A stretch of 64,000 nt of DNA from the NCBI GenBank assembly GCA_040757595.1, contig JBFLWP010000009.1, positions 74,430-138,429 of the forward strand, written 5' to 3'. This DNA is from Nitrospirota bacterium (GTDB taxonomy: Bacteria; Nitrospirota; Nitrospiria; Nitrospirales; Nitrospiraceae). The position numbers and the translations under genes are program-made. The notes under the pieces are model-generated. The model was not told where the DNA came from. It did no database searches and saw only the letters and a list, made by a program, of their open reading frames with translations. Positions 25,846 through 33,743 of the stretch are shown here, piece after piece; within the stretch, counting starts at the first letter, position 1; every line of letters starts with the position of its first letter.

Positions 25846-26900
25846 GCGACGCAGGCGCGCGTGATGCCGAGGAGGCGACCGGCCGGCTCATGGCCGCCCT
25901 CTCGTTCCTGCTCGTCGTCCTCCTGGCCGTGGCGGCCAACCGGTTGACGCAGGCCGGGAAGGCCTGGCTCGGCCGGGACCTCCTGGAGTATCCGCTCTGG
26001 GCGGTGGGGGTGGGCCTGGCGGCGAATCTGGCGATCAGCTTGGCCGGCCTGCGCGAGCGGCTGAGCGCCGCGTTCCGCACCGAGTTTTTCCTGAAGACCG
26101 GCTTGGTCCTCATGGGCGCCACGATCAACTTCGCGGACGTCCTCCGGATTGGGGCCAAGGGCATGGTGCAGGCCGTGCTCGTCGTCACCGCGGTTTTCTT
26201 CTTCACCTGGTATCTGGCCGGCTGGTTCGGCCTGGAGGCCAAGCTGCGGGCGCTCATGGCCGCCTCCGTGTCCATCTGCGGCGTGTCGGCCGCGATCGCG
26301 GCGGCCGGCGCGGTCCTGGCCAAGAAGGAGCACCTGACCTACGTCGCGACGCTCGTCATCGTCTTCGCGCTCCCCCTGATGCTGCTCCAGCCCTATGCGG
26401 CCAAGGCCCTGGGCCTCTCGTCCGACGTGGCCGGGGCCTGGATCGGCGGGAACATCGACACGACGTCCGCCGTGGTGGGCGCCGGCGCGATCCACAGCGA
26501 GGCGGCCATGCGGGTCGCCTCCGTCGTCAAAATGTCCCAGAACGCGCTGATCGGTTTCGCCGCCTTTTTGCTCGCCTTCTACTGGGTGGTCGTGATTGAA
26601 CGGCGGCCGGACCGGAAGCCGGATCCCAAGGACATCTGGACGCGGTTCCCCAAGTTCGTGCTGGGCTTCCTGGTCGCCTCCCTCGTCACGACCCTGGGGT
26701 TCCTGACTCCGGACCAGGTCAAGGGCGCGATCGTCCCGCTCCGCAACTGGTTCCTGACCGTCGCGTTCGTCTGCATCGGGCTCGAGCTGGCCTTCGGGGA
26801 ATTCACCAGGGTCGGGTGGAAGCCGGTGTTCGTCTACTTTCTGGCGACGGTCGCCAACACGGTGCTCGCGCTCGGCGCCGCCTATCTCCTCTTTGCGTGA
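25842..26900 (+). CDS. YeiH/UPF0324-family membrane transporter (putative sulfate exporter)
   Basis: This protein of about 352 residues has roughly nine hydrophobic helices. It carries the family motifs LKTGLVLMGATINFADVL, MAASVSICGVSAAIAAAGAV, GAWIGGNIDTTSAVVGAGAI and VVKMSQNALIGFAAF. Family members are annotated as sulfate or other anion exporters; the true substrate is unproven. GTG 25842 overlaps the stop of the upstream small peptide, which argues for coupled translation. The transported ion cannot be read from the sequence. Confidence 0.8.
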   Translation: MSDAGARDAEEATGRLMAALSFLLVVLLAVAANRLTQAGKAWLGRDLLEYPLWAVGVGLAANLAISLAGLRERLSAAFRTEFFLKTGLVLMGATINFADVLRIGAKGMVQAVLVVTAVFFFTWYLAGWFGLEAKLRALMAASVSICGVSAAIAAAGAVLAKKEHLTYVATLVIVFALPLMLLQPYAAKALGLSSDVAGAWIGGNIDTTSAVVGAGAIHSEAAMRVASVVKMSQNALIGFAAFLLAFYWVVVIERRPDRKPDPKDIWTRFPKFVLGFLVASLVTTLGFLTPDQVKGAIVPLRNWFLTVAFVCIGLELAFGEFTRVGWKPVFVYFLATVANTVLALGAAYLLFA

Positions 26901-26987
26901 CGCGTGACAGGGGACACGTGACAAGGAATAGGCGAATATCCACAGGCTTCAGTTCTCGTCACGCATCACGCGTCACCCGTCACGAGG
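26896..26987. repeat. Unit-built intergenic inverted repeat (GTGACGCGTGAC type)
   Basis: GTGACGCGTGACAGGGGACA and CGTGACAAGG on the left are mirrored by TCTCGTCACGCATCACGCGT and CACCCGTCACGA on the right. The left arm starts within the last codons of the transporter. The right arm ends in GAGG, which also serves as the ribosome-binding site of the next gene. Confidence 0.7.
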
Positions 26988-26993
26988 ATGTTC

Positions 26994-28478
26994 ATGACTG
27001 ACGGCCCAGCCCGCCGCGTGCTCGCGGTCGCCCCGATGCCGCCGGAGAAGTCGGCCTACGCGCTGGCCCGCTACAGCCGCTCGCCGGACTCGATCGAGGA
27101 CAGCCTCCGCTGGGTCCACGCCCATTCGTCCGAGAAATTCTGGGAGCAGTTCTACTTCGCCTACGGCCACGCCTCGATCGCGGACCTGGGCCACGTCATC
27201 GTCTGCTTCGAGCACATCTCCGAGCTGGCCGCGATCCGTCTGGAGGATGAGCCGCTCTGGGACGGGCAGGCCAAGTCAAGCCGGTACCAGAACTTCGGGC
27301 CGAGCGGCTGCTACGTGCCCGATGCGATCCGCGACACGGAGACGGAGGGCGTCTACCGCGGCATCCTGCGAAGCCTCTTCAACTGCTACCGGCTCCTCCA
27401 CGACCCGTTGAAGCGCTTCCTGTCCGAACGCTCGCCCCGCCCGGAGAGCATGAAGCCGGCCGACTACGACCGGACCATCGCGGCCCGCGCCTTCGACGTC
27501 ACCCGCTACCTGCTCCCGCTCGCGGCCAAGACGAACGTCGGGCAGGTGGTCAGCATCCGGACGTTGGAGAAGCAGATCACGCGGCTGCTGTCCTCGCAGT
27601 TGCCGGAGCTGCGGGCGATCGGAGAGGAGTTGAAGGAGGCCTGTCTTCGGCCGCCGGTGAACGTCTGGGGCGAGCTCTCCGGCCAGACGGCGGGCATGGC
27701 CGAGCCTCTGGCCCCCACGCTGGCCCGGCACGCCCGGCCCAGCGCCTATCAGGCCGAGGTCTATACGGACCTGGCCCGGCATGCGAAGGAGACGCTCAAG
27801 GCCGCAGGCCTGGACCAGCCCGCTGCCTGGGGCTCCGTCCCGGCCGTGGACCTGATCGAGCCGCACCATCCGCTGGACGAGATCGCGGCGACGCTGCTCT
27901 ACCGGGTCAGCCAGGCGCCCTACCGGCGGATTCTGTCGGCGGTGAAGGACTGGACCGAGAAGCAAAAGCAGGAAACCGTCGAGGTCGCCCTGCGGAAGCG
28001 GGGGCCGAACGACGAGCTGATCAAGGAGTTCCGCAGCGGCTACGCCTTCCTGTTCGACGTGCTGATGGACATCGGCGGCTGGCGCGACCTGCACCGGCAC
28101 CGCCGCTGCCAGCAGGTCCAGCAGCCCTTCACCACCGCCCACGGCTACGACGTCCCGCAGGCCCTGACCGACGCGGGGCTGGAAGCCGACTACCGGGCGG
28201 CGATGGAGGCGGTGAAGCAGGACGTCGAGGGACTGCGCAAGACCCACCAGGAGGCGGCTCTCTACGCCACTCCCTTCGGCTTCAAGGTCCGATGTCTGTT
28301 CAAAATGGATTTTGCCGAGGCGGAATACGTCTCCCGGCTCCGGTCCGGCGTGAAGGGCCACTGGTCCTACCGGACCGTGGCCTGGCTGATGAAGCAGAAG
28401 ATCGCCGAACGCTATCCCTACCTGGGCGAGCAGATCAAGGCCACGCCGCCGGACGTCGAAGATAGTCTCACGAGATAG
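26994..28478 (+). CDS. Long, apparently double-domain ThyX-like (FAD-dependent thymidylate synthase) protein
   Basis: The 494-residue protein contains two ThyX-like halves. The N-terminal half has FWEQFYFAYGHASIADLGHV and ends its motif with AKSSRYQNFG. The C-terminal half carries DLHRHRRCQQVQQPF, the RHR start of the ThyX signature but without its usual SxRY end. Classical ThyX is about 220-300 residues, so this is an enlarged and possibly specialised version. Whether it makes dTMP is uncertain because the signature is split between halves. ATG 26994 has GAGG six bases upstream; ATG 26988 is an alternative. Confidence 0.7.
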   Translation: MTDGPARRVLAVAPMPPEKSAYALARYSRSPDSIEDSLRWVHAHSSEKFWEQFYFAYGHASIADLGHVIVCFEHISELAAIRLEDEPLWDGQAKSSRYQNFGPSGCYVPDAIRDTETEGVYRGILRSLFNCYRLLHDPLKRFLSERSPRPESMKPADYDRTIAARAFDVTRYLLPLAAKTNVGQVVSIRTLEKQITRLLSSQLPELRAIGEELKEACLRPPVNVWGELSGQTAGMAEPLAPTLARHARPSAYQAEVYTDLARHAKETLKAAGLDQPAAWGSVPAVDLIEPHHPLDEIAATLLYRVSQAPYRRILSAVKDWTEKQKQETVEVALRKRGPNDELIKEFRSGYAFLFDVLMDIGGWRDLHRHRRCQQVQQPFTTAHGYDVPQALTDAGLEADYRAAMEAVKQDVEGLRKTHQEAALYATPFGFKVRCLFKMDFAEAEYVSRLRSGVKGHWSYRTVAWLMKQKIAERYPYLGEQIKATPPDVEDSLTR

Positions 28479-28530
28479 CTTTCAGCCATCGGCGCTCAGC
28501 CCTCGGCACCAGCGGGAATCCTTTGGCGAC

Positions 28531-29124
28531 CTACATCCGCGGCTTCTGGTCCGTCTGGAGCCGTTCCCGGTCGAACTCTTCCAGCGGCAGGTAGTTCATC
28601 GGCAGTTCGAACAGGTAGTTCGGCAGCGTGTGCAGCTTCACGCGCCGGTACTCGACCTGCCACCGGCCGTCCTTGCGGGCCAGCTTCAACGGGAATCCGA
28701 TGTCGGTGGCGAGCCACTGGTAGTAGCCCACCTCGCGCGAGCCTTGCTGGACGGTGACTTCGTAGAGCGTGACCGGGTGGCCGTCCAGGATTTCCGTGCC
28801 GATTTCCTCACGGGCGACCTCTCCTTCAAGCTGGGCGGAGACTTTGGGCGTCTGTTCCGGATCGAAGGGGACACTCTTGAAGTGTTTCAGGCGGGACAGG
28901 AGCAACCACATGACGTCTTTGTCCTTGCGGACGATCGTCACGCTGACCGGTCCCGGGTCGTTCAGCTCGAGACGCCACATGTCGTCACGGTAGTAGATGT
29001 TCGCGTGGCGACTGTGCCCGTTGATCCGGGTGATCTGGTCGGCGACGAACTCCAGGGCATGAGAGACGGGGATGGATGAGAACCACACCGCGCATGCGAG
29101 CGCGACCGTCGGGAATGGACGCAT
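28531..29124 (-). CDS. Exported protein of unknown function, LolA-like fold possible
   Basis: The 197-residue protein has a signal peptide (MRPFPTVALACAVWFSSIPV) with cleavage likely after SHA. The mature part is mostly beta (FVADQITRINGHSRHANIYY, VTIVRKDKDVMWLLLSR, HPVTLYEVTVQQGSREVG). This resembles DUF4412 or LolA-type outer-membrane lipoprotein-handling proteins, but the assignment is weak. ATG 29124 is chosen for the signal peptide; the upstream extension is non-signal sequence. It is convergent with the ThyX-like gene and its 3' side carries a one-armed AGCTTTCAGCCATCGG repeat (28475-28508). Confidence 0.65.
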   Translation of the reverse strand: MRPFPTVALACAVWFSSIPVSHALEFVADQITRINGHSRHANIYYRDDMWRLELNDPGPVSVTIVRKDKDVMWLLLSRLKHFKSVPFDPEQTPKVSAQLEGEVAREEIGTEILDGHPVTLYEVTVQQGSREVGYYQWLATDIGFPLKLARKDGRWQVEYRRVKLHTLPNYLFELPMNYLPLEEFDRERLQTDQKPRM

Positions 29125-29437
29125 GGCCGTACCCTCCTCTCTCGGAGCGGCGAGGCCGAAGACTGTAGGCTCATCAAGAGGGAGAGCAAGTCTCGTACCC
29201 TGTGAATGCCAGCTCAACAGGGCCGCCTGGCACAGGCTGGGTCGGCTGGATTCAGGGCCGAGCCGGGCAATTCTTGCCGGACGCCGGGCCTTTTCCTGCC
29301 GTGAAGCGCGCCTCTCCCTCTTTCTTGAATTTCTCTGCCAGGGGGACTAGCATTTCATAGCGCAGGTACCCTTTGGCTCTGTTGGCTTCCGCTGCGCGAT
29401 GGACGCGCCGAAGTAGTCAGAAGGCGATGAGACACTC

Positions 29438-29539
29438 GTGACGTTTCGGTACTCCACGCACCTCCGCCAGCGGATGGGGCTGCGACAGATTGCTCCTGAA
29501 CTTATGGTGTCGGCGTTCCGGGAAGCAGAGGAGCGGTAG
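29438..29539 (+). pseudogene. Short DUF4258-like stump
   Basis: Starting at GTG, the 33 codons read VTFRYSTHLRQRMGLRQIAP and ELMVSAFREAEER. This matches the beginning of DUF4258 proteins, which normally continue for another 45-60 residues. The stop TAG at 29537-29539 cuts it short, nine bases before a DUF2283 gene, its usual partner. It is probably a decayed toxin gene. The preceding stretch 29125-29437 has no convincing gene. Confidence 0.55.
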
Positions 29540-29547
29540 GTGCCGCT

Positions 29548-29757
29548 ATGAGCTTGCAGGTCTCCTATGACGAGAAGGCCGATGTCCTGTATCTCGCTCG
29601 ACCGGGCGAGGAAGCCGAGGCCGTTGAAGCCGCGCCGGGCGTCACGCTGGAATATGACGCATCAGGCGGGCTCCTGGGAGTGGAGATTCTGCATGCATCC
29701 CGTGTGCTTCGGGATGTGCTTCGGCCCCTCTTGGCGCAGGCAGAACCTCACTCCTGA
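29548..29757 (+). CDS. DUF2283 protein, possible antitoxin
   Basis: This 69-residue protein has the family pattern VSYDEKADVLYLARPG, GVTLEYDASGGLLGVEILHA and a short C-terminal tail. DUF2283 genes commonly sit next to DUF4258 genes and are suspected antitoxins. Here the upstream partner is a 33-codon stump, so this may be an orphaned partner of a dead toxin. The start ATG lies eight bases after the stump's stop. Confidence 0.75.
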   Translation: MSLQVSYDEKADVLYLARPGEEAEAVEAAPGVTLEYDASGGLLGVEILHASRVLRDVLRPLLAQAEPHS

Positions 29758-29812
29758 GACGGAGTGGAGAAACCGCCTTGACACGCTCGTCACCACCACA
29801 AAAGGTGCTCCG

Positions 29813-30355
29813 ATGAAGAGTCGCCTCCAGTTCGCCGGGCATCCGATCCACACGATGGTCGTGGGGTTCCCGATCGGGCTCTACTCGACCGCGCTCCTGT
29901 GCGATATCCTGTACCTGCTGCTGGCCGACGCCTTCTGGTTCCGCATGGCCTTCTGGGCGATCCTGTTCGGGCTCGTGACGCACCTGGGCGCGGCCGCGAC
30001 CGGCCTCCCGGATTTCCTGGCGGTGATGAAGGAACGGCAGGAAGGGCAAGATCTCCAGGATCTCAAGGGGGCGCAGCGGGCGGCCACGTCCCACCTGGTC
30101 TTCGGGATCGGGCTGTTGGTGGTGCAGGGGCTGAACCTGGCGGTGCGGCACGGGGGCGAGGTCCCGCCCGGCGGGTCCATCGCCATGCCCCTGATCGTGA
30201 ACGTGATCGGCGCGGCGCTGACCGGGCTGCAGGGCTGGTACGGAGGGGAGTTGGTCTTCCGGCACCATGTCGGGGTCGAGCTGCCGGAGGCGCCCCTTCC
30301 CGGTCACCAGGGGAAGCCCAAGGAGAGGGAGAAGGGGCCGAAGTTTCATTATTGA
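29813..30355 (+). CDS. DUF2231 membrane protein
   Basis: The 180-residue protein begins MKSRLQFAGHPIHTMVVGFP, the family signature with the conserved GHPIHTM motif. Four hydrophobic helices follow (IGLYSTALLCDILYLLLADA; FWFRMAFWAILFGLVTHLGA; SHLVFGIGLLVVQGLNLAV; MPLIVNVIGAALTGLQGWYG). The conserved histidines suggest haem or metal binding in the membrane, but no activity is established. It leads a + strand run with the TPR gene 59 bases downstream. Confidence 0.8.
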   Translation: MKSRLQFAGHPIHTMVVGFPIGLYSTALLCDILYLLLADAFWFRMAFWAILFGLVTHLGAAATGLPDFLAVMKERQEGQDLQDLKGAQRAATSHLVFGIGLLVVQGLNLAVRHGGEVPPGGSIAMPLIVNVIGAALTGLQGWYGGELVFRHHVGVELPEAPLPGHQGKPKEREKGPKFHY

Positions 30356-30414
30356 CCGGATGCCCGCGACTCGCCGTCCGGAGGAGTCGAGGGCCGGGGA
30401 GTTGATCTCGAACG

Positions 30415-31455
30415 ATGCCAGACCACGCGGCACGCACCCGCGACGCCATTATTGGAGGGGACTGGAACGCGGTTCAGGCCGAGGCCGAGGCCTGGGTCTC
30501 AGGCCTGTCGGCAGCCGGCCGGCAAGACCCTCGGCCGCACTTTGCCCTGAACGTGACCCATCTTCTAAAGGGGGCATTCAAGGAAGCCTGGCGGCTCCAC
30601 TCGGTCTGCTTGCAGGAAGCGGCCGACATCGAAACGGTCCGGGGCTGGGTGGAGGCCCTGCTCAAAGAGCAGCCGGAGCAGGCCAACCTGCAGCTCGTGG
30701 CCGGGCTGTTCCTGTCCCAGTCGGGCCAGTCCGAACAGTCCGTTGACCGCTACAAGGAAGCCATCCGGCTGGATCCCCGCTCGGCCTACCCCCACTATTT
30801 TCTCGGCCAGATCCACGAGCGGGCCGGCCGGCCCGAGCAGGCGATCAAAGAGTATCGGGAAGCGGTGAAGCTGGCGCCCGCCTTCGCCCCGGCCCGGATG
30901 AACCTCGGCGTGGTCTACCAGCATCAGGGGCAGTTGGAGATGGCCATTCCCCAGTATCGGGAGGTCATCAAGCTGCACCCCGACGACGCGATGGCGCATG
31001 CGAACCTGGCCTGCGCACTGGCGGAGCAGGGGAAGATGGAGCCGGCGGTCCTGGAGTACAAGGAAGCCCTGCGGCTGAATCCCGGCGACGCGGAGGTGCA
31101 CTTCGCGCTCGGCGGCCTCTACGAGGGCCGCGGGCGCCTGGACCTGGCGCAGAGAGAGTATGAAGCGGCCTTGAAGGCCGACCCCAGCTTCGGGGCGGCG
31201 GAGACCGCGATCGGATGGATCCGCTTGGGCAAGGGCTGGCGGGAAGAGGCCTTCGAGTCCTTCAACCGCGCGCTCCGGGCGAATCCGGAGGACGCGCGGG
31301 CCTACCTCGGCATCGCCAAGGTGTACCTCCTCCGGGGCAAGCAGCAGTCGGCGATGGAGAACTACGCCCAGGCGCTGCGGCTGGAGAAGGACCCGGAGAA
31401 GAAGAACCAGATCATGAACGACCTGTTCCGCGAGGGAAACACCTGGGACGTGTGA
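30415..31455 (+). CDS. TPR-repeat protein
   Basis: The 346-residue protein is built of about eight 34-residue TPR units. Examples are SVDRYKEAIRLDPRSAYPHY, AIKEYREAVKLAPAFAPARM, AIPQYREVIKLHPDDAMAHA and LAQREYEAALKADPSFGAAE. TPR arrays mediate protein-protein contacts. No signal peptide or membrane helix is visible, so it is probably cytosolic. The partner is unknown. The following gap contains GTGACGAGCGGCACGGAGC-type repeat units and then a hairpin. Confidence 0.85.
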   Translation: MPDHAARTRDAIIGGDWNAVQAEAEAWVSGLSAAGRQDPRPHFALNVTHLLKGAFKEAWRLHSVCLQEAADIETVRGWVEALLKEQPEQANLQLVAGLFLSQSGQSEQSVDRYKEAIRLDPRSAYPHYFLGQIHERAGRPEQAIKEYREAVKLAPAFAPARMNLGVVYQHQGQLEMAIPQYREVIKLHPDDAMAHANLACALAEQGKMEPAVLEYKEALRLNPGDAEVHFALGGLYEGRGRLDLAQREYEAALKADPSFGAAETAIGWIRLGKGWREEAFESFNRALRANPEDARAYLGIAKVYLLRGKQQSAMENYAQALRLEKDPEKKNQIMNDLFREGNTWDV

Positions 31456-31696
31456 ACGGGGAGGGCCGGGTGACGAGCGGCACGGAGCAGGAAGGGTGAC
31501 GAACGGTGGCCGGATTCAGGCTGCTCGACGATGCAATGGAGTCCGGGTGGCTGCTGCGAGTCTCACCGTTGGCCAGCCGCCTCATCGGACTAGGCGGAAC
31601 GGCGGCCGGCACCCAATCTGGCCATTGAAGCTACGCTCCCGCCGTCAGCAGCCTTCACCGGCCATCCGTTCCACCCTGACAACGGAGAGGGAGCGA

Positions 31697-31726
31697 CGGG
31701 AATAGGTCGTGACGGACCTATCCCCG
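31697..31726 (+). terminator. Hairpin upstream of the caspase gene
   Basis: CGGGAATAGGTC, loop GTGACG, and GACCTATCCCCG form a nearly perfect stem (one unpaired base), followed by TTTC. It could terminate TPR-gene transcripts or lie in the caspase leader. The rest of 31456-31696 has no gene I can support. Confidence 0.5.
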
Positions 31727-31752
31727 TTTCTGCTAGTGCTGTGGGAAGAACT

Positions 31753-33207
31753 ATGAAACCGGAAAGCCGATTCGTGGCGGGGCTGCTGGTGCTCGGCGCG
31801 GCGCTGGTCGCAAGCGCCTGCGCGAGTCCTTTGCATACCGCTGCTGAGCGCGGCGATGTCCAGGCCGTACGCACGCTGCTTGACCAGGGAGCCCAGGTGA
31901 ACGAAGAAGGGGATCCTGGCGACAAATGGCTTCATGCGACGGCCCTGCACTGGGCCGCGGCGAGGGGGCACCTGCAGGTCATGGAGCTGCTACTCGATCG
32001 CGGGGCCGATGTCAACTTCAGGATAGCCCATGACCAGACTCCTCTCCACTGGGCGAGTGGAGCCGGCCAGCTCAAGGCTGTACAGCTCCTGCTCGATCGC
32101 GGCGCGGACGTAAACGCGAAGAATGCGTATGGTGATACCGCGCTGCACGATGCGGCCAAGCACGGGCACGCGCAGGTTGTCCGGCTCTTGCTGGAACGAG
32201 GCGCCATGGCCGGCGACACGAACAGGTATGGGGAGACACCCGCCGCTGTCGCGAAAGGAGAGGGCCACCCGGCCGTGGCCCAGATGCTGGAGCAAGCAGA
32301 GGCGCGTCAGCTTGGAACCGCACCGTTTGTGGCGTCCTCTCCCGAATCGGCCTCGTCCGTCCCTCCAGTTTCAGCCAGGGTTCAGGACAGCGATGTGGAC
32401 CAGCCGCCGGTTGCGGGACGAACCAAGCAGAATCGTTATGCGGTCGTGGTCGGGATCGAGCAGTACCGCACCAAGCTGCCGAAGGCCGACTTCGCCGCTC
32501 AGGACGCCAGGGTCATGGGGGCCTATTTGACGAAGAGCATGGGCTTCTCGGAGGAGAACGTCGCGATCCTGGTGAACGAGAACGCCACGCGCACGGACAT
32601 GGAAAAGTATCTGGAACACTGGCTGCCCAACCGCGTCGAGAAAGACGGCACCGTGTTCGTCTACTATTCCGGGCATGGGGCGCCGAATCCCAAGACCGGC
32701 GACGCCTATCTCGTACCCTATGACGGGGACCCAAGCTTCGTGGAGGCAACCGGCTATCCCTTGAAGCGGCTCTATGAGCAGCTTGGCAAACTGCCGGCCA
32801 AGGAGGTCGTCGTCCTGCTCGATTCCTGCTTTTCCGGCGCCGGCGGCCGGTCCGTGATCGCCAAGGGCATGAGGCCGATGGTGCTTTCGGTCGAGAACCC
32901 GGTGCTGGCCGGCGGGAAAACCGTGGTCCTCGCAGCCAGCAAGGGCGATCAAGTCTCCAGCACCTATGATCAGAAGGGCCACGGGCTGCTCACCTATTTC
33001 TTCCTCAAGGGACTGCGGGGCGAGGCGGACGCGAACAAGGACGGATCGGTGGACCTGGCCGAGGTCTACGAATATCTGAAGCCGCAGGTGGAGCGCACCG
33101 CCAGGCGGGAGTTCAACAACGATCAGACGCCGCAATTGCTCGGCAGCCCCGGCCTGCTGTCCAAGGGCGTCCGCCTAGTCGAGCGCGCCGGTACATCGAA
33201 ACCGTAA
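31753..33207 (+). CDS. Exported ankyrin-repeat / caspase-like (C14) lipoprotein
   Basis: The 484-residue protein has a signal ending in a lipobox-like VASAC (about residue 24), so it is probably anchored outside the cytoplasm. Four ankyrin repeats follow: LHTAAERGDVQAVRTLLDQG, ALHWAAARGHLQVMELLLDR, PLHWASGAGQLKAVQLLLDR and ALHDAAKHGHAQVVRLLLER. After a linker the C14 domain carries catalytic histidine in VYYSGHGAP and cysteine in LLDSCFSGAGGRS, both present. It should be a Lys/Arg-specific orthocaspase-type protease or its relative. The ATG has GGAAG six bases upstream. Substrate and trigger are unknown. Confidence 0.88.
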   Translation: MKPESRFVAGLLVLGAALVASACASPLHTAAERGDVQAVRTLLDQGAQVNEEGDPGDKWLHATALHWAAARGHLQVMELLLDRGADVNFRIAHDQTPLHWASGAGQLKAVQLLLDRGADVNAKNAYGDTALHDAAKHGHAQVVRLLLERGAMAGDTNRYGETPAAVAKGEGHPAVAQMLEQAEARQLGTAPFVASSPESASSVPPVSARVQDSDVDQPPVAGRTKQNRYAVVVGIEQYRTKLPKADFAAQDARVMGAYLTKSMGFSEENVAILVNENATRTDMEKYLEHWLPNRVEKDGTVFVYYSGHGAPNPKTGDAYLVPYDGDPSFVEATGYPLKRLYEQLGKLPAKEVVVLLDSCFSGAGGRSVIAKGMRPMVLSVENPVLAGGKTVVLAASKGDQVSSTYDQKGHGLLTYFFLKGLRGEADANKDGSVDLAEVYEYLKPQVERTARREFNNDQTPQLLGSPGLLSKGVRLVERAGTSKP

Positions 33208-33210
33208 GGC

Positions 33211-33283
33211 AAGGGGTCAGTGGTCCGTGGTCAGTGAAGGAAGAAGGACAGTAGGTCCACTGACCACTGCCCCCTGACCACCG
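33211..33283. repeat. Unit-built intergenic inverted repeat (GGTCAGTGG type)
   Basis: GGGGTCAGTGGTCCGTGGTC and AGTGAAGG on the left match GGTCCACTGACCACTGCCCC and CTGACCACC on the right. It lies between the convergent caspase gene and the small minus-strand gene and could act as a two-way terminator. Confidence 0.75.
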
Positions 33284-33284
33284 C

Positions 33285-33554
33285 TCAGAGGTCGCGGATG
33301 GCGCCTTGCAGGACGGTGATCTGGGTGAGGGGATCACCGGCGCTTTTCAATTCGGCCCGGATCTGATCCTTCAGGTAGGACGAATAGCCGACCCGGTCCA
33401 GCAGGATTTCGAGAAATCGCTCGGCCGGCAGCAGGCTGTGGCTCTTCAGCTCCACGAGGGTCTCGTCGCTCACGGGCACGTAGATGCTGCCGATATGCAG
33501 CACGACCTTGTAGTAATGGCCGTTGCCCAGCCGTTCGAACCGCAAGCCTTTCAC
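33285..33554 (-). CDS. Small conserved protein of unknown function
   Basis: The 89-residue protein starts at GTG 33554, preceded by GGGAGGGAG. It reads KGLRFERLGNGHYYKVVLHI and then VSDETLVELKSHSLLPAERF. An ATG 12 codons upstream is the alternative. The C-terminal half is helical (ILLDRVGYSSYLKDQIRAEL). I do not recognise the family. Confidence 0.55.
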   Translation of the reverse strand: MKGLRFERLGNGHYYKVVLHIGSIYVPVSDETLVELKSHSLLPAERFLEILLDRVGYSSYLKDQIRAELKSAGDPLTQITVLQGAIRDL

Positions 33555-33743
33555 GGTCGGTCTCCCTCCCGGAGCGTTGACGGGCGTCATTGTAGTCAAA
33601 CGGGTACGGGAAGACAAGAGCGGGCGGACCGGCCCCGCGCCACATTTTTTACTTCCCAAATGGCCGGGGGATGGGGTATAGTGCAGGACTTCGTGCATAA
33701 CCTCTCGTTCCTGCTTGAGAATTCGAGAAGGAGGCGATAGACG

